Positions 41,285 to 42,789 of a stretch of 42,789 nucleotides of DNA are shown in pieces. Within the stretch, counting starts at the first letter, position 1, and the number at the start of each line of letters is the position of its first letter. Source of the DNA: an uncultured Pseudomonadota bacterium (lineage in GTDB: Bacteria; Pseudomonadota; Alphaproteobacteria; Rs-D84); assembly GCA_947303585.1 (NCBI GenBank), contig CAMYYT010000008.1, forward strand, positions 1 through 42,789, written 5' to 3'. A model generated the notes under the pieces. The model had not been told where the DNA came from. It was given only the letters and a program-made list of their open reading frames with translations, and made no database searches. The translations under genes and the position numbers were made by a program.

Positions 41285-41914
41285 ATGAAAAAACTTATGT
41301 TTGGAATCGCGGGTGTCATGGCAGTGTTGTCATCTGCAAATGCTCTGACGGAAGAGCAATGTAACAAAAGTACATCCATGTTTTGGGTGAAGTATAGCGG
41401 TGAATGTGTTCCAAGAAATGTTTGTGACAGTAAGTTCAAAGGTAAATATGATAACGATTATTGTGTTCGTGATTTTGCAGACACAGAAGTAGAAAGCGTT
41501 GCTGTGGCAGAAAGGTTAGCGGCGTATTATTTGGAAAATAAATTAGGAAGCGATAAAGGGGTAAATTGTCATATCAATGTTCCTGGGGCTGGGGACAAAG
41601 AATCTATATTTGGGCAAAATTTTATTCCATGCATAACAGCGGATGGCAGATATATTGTATTTGAATTTGATGACACAACGGATAGTAATGGAGTCGCAGA
41701 AGCGGAATATGTTTTTAGACCATTGTGTAAATCATTAGGTGGAAGAAGTGGTTTTGGTGGTACATACGGCAAACTATGTGGCGGATTAACGGAAGAACAA
41801 TGCAAAATTCTTGGAGATCAGTTGCTGGATTTGTTTAAAATGGCGAATTCCGCTCGGAGATTTCATCAGCTCACACACTTTAATTCGGCCACCGGTGATT
41901 GCGAGCTTAAGTAA
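41285..41914 (+). CDS. Exported Cys-rich protein, unknown function
   Basis: 209 aa; ATG preceded by AAAGGAGTAAAAA. Residues 1-20 are a signal peptide (cleavage after ANA). The mature part begins LTEEQCNKSTSMFWVKYSGECVP and has about ten cysteines in pairs. A second LTEEQCKILGDQLLDLF segment occurs near the C-terminus (about 168-185), so the N-terminal LTEEQC motif is repeated. The similar spacing suggests disulphide-bonded, extracellular or periplasmic location. I recognise no family. It probably shares a transcript with the gene before it and ends before a clear terminator. Confidence 0.7.
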   Translation: MKKLMFGIAGVMAVLSSANALTEEQCNKSTSMFWVKYSGECVPRNVCDSKFKGKYDNDYCVRDFADTEVESVAVAERLAAYYLENKLGSDKGVNCHINVPGAGDKESIFGQNFIPCITADGRYIVFEFDDTTDSNGVAEAEYVFRPLCKSLGGRSGFGGTYGKLCGGLTEEQCKILGDQLLDLFKMANSARRFHQLTHFNSATGDCELK

Positions 41915-41962
41915 ATCAGCCTCGGGTCAAGTTCCGGAGTGTTGCGTTTGCAGAATAAACCC

Positions 41963-41987
41963 ACCGCCCATTTGGGCGGTTGTTTTT
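41963..41987 (+). terminator. Terminator after the Cys-rich gene pair
   Basis: ACCGCCCA (41963-41970), TT, TGGGCGGT (41973-41980), then TGTTTTT. The rest of the 350-bp gap holds the rpsL promoter and leader. Confidence 0.8.
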
Positions 41988-42088
41988 ATATATTACATTG
42001 TTTTGACATAATTTTTTATTTGTCTTTTTTGTTTTTGCGAAAGTACAGATTTTCTGCGTGTTTCACAGTAAAAATATTGATATTTTTC

Positions 42089-42116
42089 TTGACAATTTGC
42101 ACCTTTAAGTTATAAT
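42089..42116 (+). promoter_or_regulatory. Consensus promoter of the rpsL operon
   Basis: TTGACA (42089-42094), 16-bp spacer, TATAAT (42111-42116): both hexamers are perfect. Expected transcript start is near 42123, giving a leader of about 140 nt. The leader contains CTTTCC/GGAAAG (42124-42145) and CTGC/GCAG (42172-42186) pairings of unknown role. Confidence 0.8.
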
Positions 42117-42264
42117 AACCTTGCTTTCCGTGTAAATAAGGAAAGTAAGAAGCACAGAAATCTGCGAATTTTGCAGGATTTATAACCGGACGCGTGCGTT
42201 CGAAATAAGTCTGCTTGCGGGTTTCGTATGGTTAAAAAGAGAATAAAAAACAAAGAGATTTTGA

Positions 42265-42636
42265 ATGCCAACAGTAAATCAACTGATTCGGAAACCACGT
42301 AAAAAGGTAGCGGTTAAATCAACAGCGCCTGATATGATGGAAAATCCTCAAAAACGCGGTGTTTGCACACGTGTTTATACGACAACTCCAAAGAAACCTA
42401 ACTCTGCTCAACGTAAGGTTGCGCGTGTTAAATTGGCTAATGGTCGCGAAGTGACTGCTTATATTCCTGGCGAAGGTCATAACTTGCAGGAACATAGTGT
42501 GGTTATGATTCGTGGTGGTCGTGTAAAGGATTTACCTGGTGTGAAATATCACATTATTCGTGGTGTCCTTGATACAAAAGGCGTCGAAAGCAGAAAACAA
42601 GGTCGTTCTCTGTATGGCGCAAAAGGTAAAAAATAA
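42265..42636 (+). CDS. rpsL: 30S ribosomal protein S12
   Basis: 123 aa, normal length. ATG 42265 lies after AAAGAGATTTTGA. The decoding-centre segments [18 protein letters not shown] and [35 protein letters not shown] are intact. Both lysines usually changed in streptomycin-resistant mutants (in PKKPNS and in the [15 protein letters not shown] region) appear wild type. It opens the str operon, with rpsG 68 bp downstream. Confidence 0.98.
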   Translation: MPTVNQLIRKPRKKVAVKSTAPDMMENPQKRGVCTRVYTTTPKKPNSAQRKVARVKLANGREVTAYIPGEGHNLQEHSVVMIRGGRVKDLPGVKYHIIRGVLDTKGVESRKQGRSLYGAKGKK

Positions 42637-42704
42637 TACACATTGTTTTTTCAATGTGAGTAATTTGGTAAAACCAAGTGAAGAAACATAAAGGAAATTA
42701 AAAT

Positions 42705-42789
42705 ATGTCAAGACGTAAAGCTGCAGCAAAACGCGAAATATTGCCAGATTCAAAATATCATAATCTGGTTGTTGCAAAATGTATTAATG
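42705..42789 (+). CDS. rpsG: 30S ribosomal protein S7, N-terminal fragment
   Basis: Starts at ATG 42705 after AAAGGAAATTAAAAT and runs off the window end. The first 28 codons (MSRRKAAAKREILPDSKYHN and onwards) match the S7 N-terminus. S7 starts assembly of the 30S head. The rpsL-rpsG order is the conserved str operon. Confidence 0.95.
   Translation, partial: MSRRKAAAKREILPDSKYHNLVVAKCIN

Overview
The window is an AT-rich, gene-dense stretch of a Gram-negative chromosome that looks alphaproteobacterial. The evidence is the gene content and order: a plsY 3' end just upstream of dprA, an ftsE-ftsX-YdcF-plsC operon, uvrC-pgsA, ParE-type topoisomerase IV, TolB, acpP-fabF and MltG. It uses the standard code, with both TAA and TGA as stops. 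Many short exported Cys-rich proteins and a pilin-like protein with a GRSMIEM N-terminus recall uncultured, host-associated (gut) alphaproteobacteria. That placement is an inference; no 16S rRNA gene is present.

Layout. 1-4.3 kb: plsY end, two exported proteins of unknown function, dprA, a 283-bp regulatory-looking gap, and dnaA. 4.4-10.6 kb: exported repeat protein A, then dnaJ, parE, pgsA and uvrC. 10.6-16.9 kb: an operon of pilin-like protein, pseudouridine synthase, AsmA-like protein and a diadenylate cyclase (CdaA type), then dnaN and efp. 16.9-20.3 kb: a tandem intergenic repeat, class II aldolase, a lipoprotein, a VirB2-like small membrane protein, and a ribbon-helix-helix regulator paired with an unknown 308-aa protein. 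20.4-25.1 kb: tolB and a secreted nuclease-like protein, converging on the ftsE-ftsX-ydcF-plsC operon. 25.2-27.8 kb: a frame-interrupted, probably phase-variable exported protein B, repeat elements, an outer-membrane-like protein and a YqaA/DedA-type membrane protein. 27.9-32.9 kb: rbfA, lepA, an integrase-like protein that appears to have lost its catalytic residues, acpP and fabF. 32.9-38.4 kb: two tRNA-Pro genes, small accessory genes, exported protein C, repeats, galE and mltG. 38.5-42.8 kb: two tandem outer-membrane-like paralogues, two Cys-rich exported proteins, rpsL and the start of rpsG.

Housekeeping genes for replication (dnaA, dnaN, parE), repair and uptake (uvrC, dprA), envelope building (pgsA, plsY, plsC, tolB, ftsEX, mltG, fatty-acid genes) and translation (efp, rbfA, lepA, rpsL, rpsG) alternate with cell-surface genes. 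The most notable accessory signal is a three-member family of exported Cys-rich proteins (A 4446-5198, B 25216-26054, C 33529-34305). Each has one InlB/Listeria-Bacteroides-type repeat and a shared C-terminal region with a CWCRAT motif. B carries twelve AC units at its 5' end that put signal peptide and body out of frame. Losing one unit or gaining two would restore a full signal peptide and protein, as expected of a contingency locus. B and C also share ribosome-binding site, terminator and a 116-bp fold-back element downstream.
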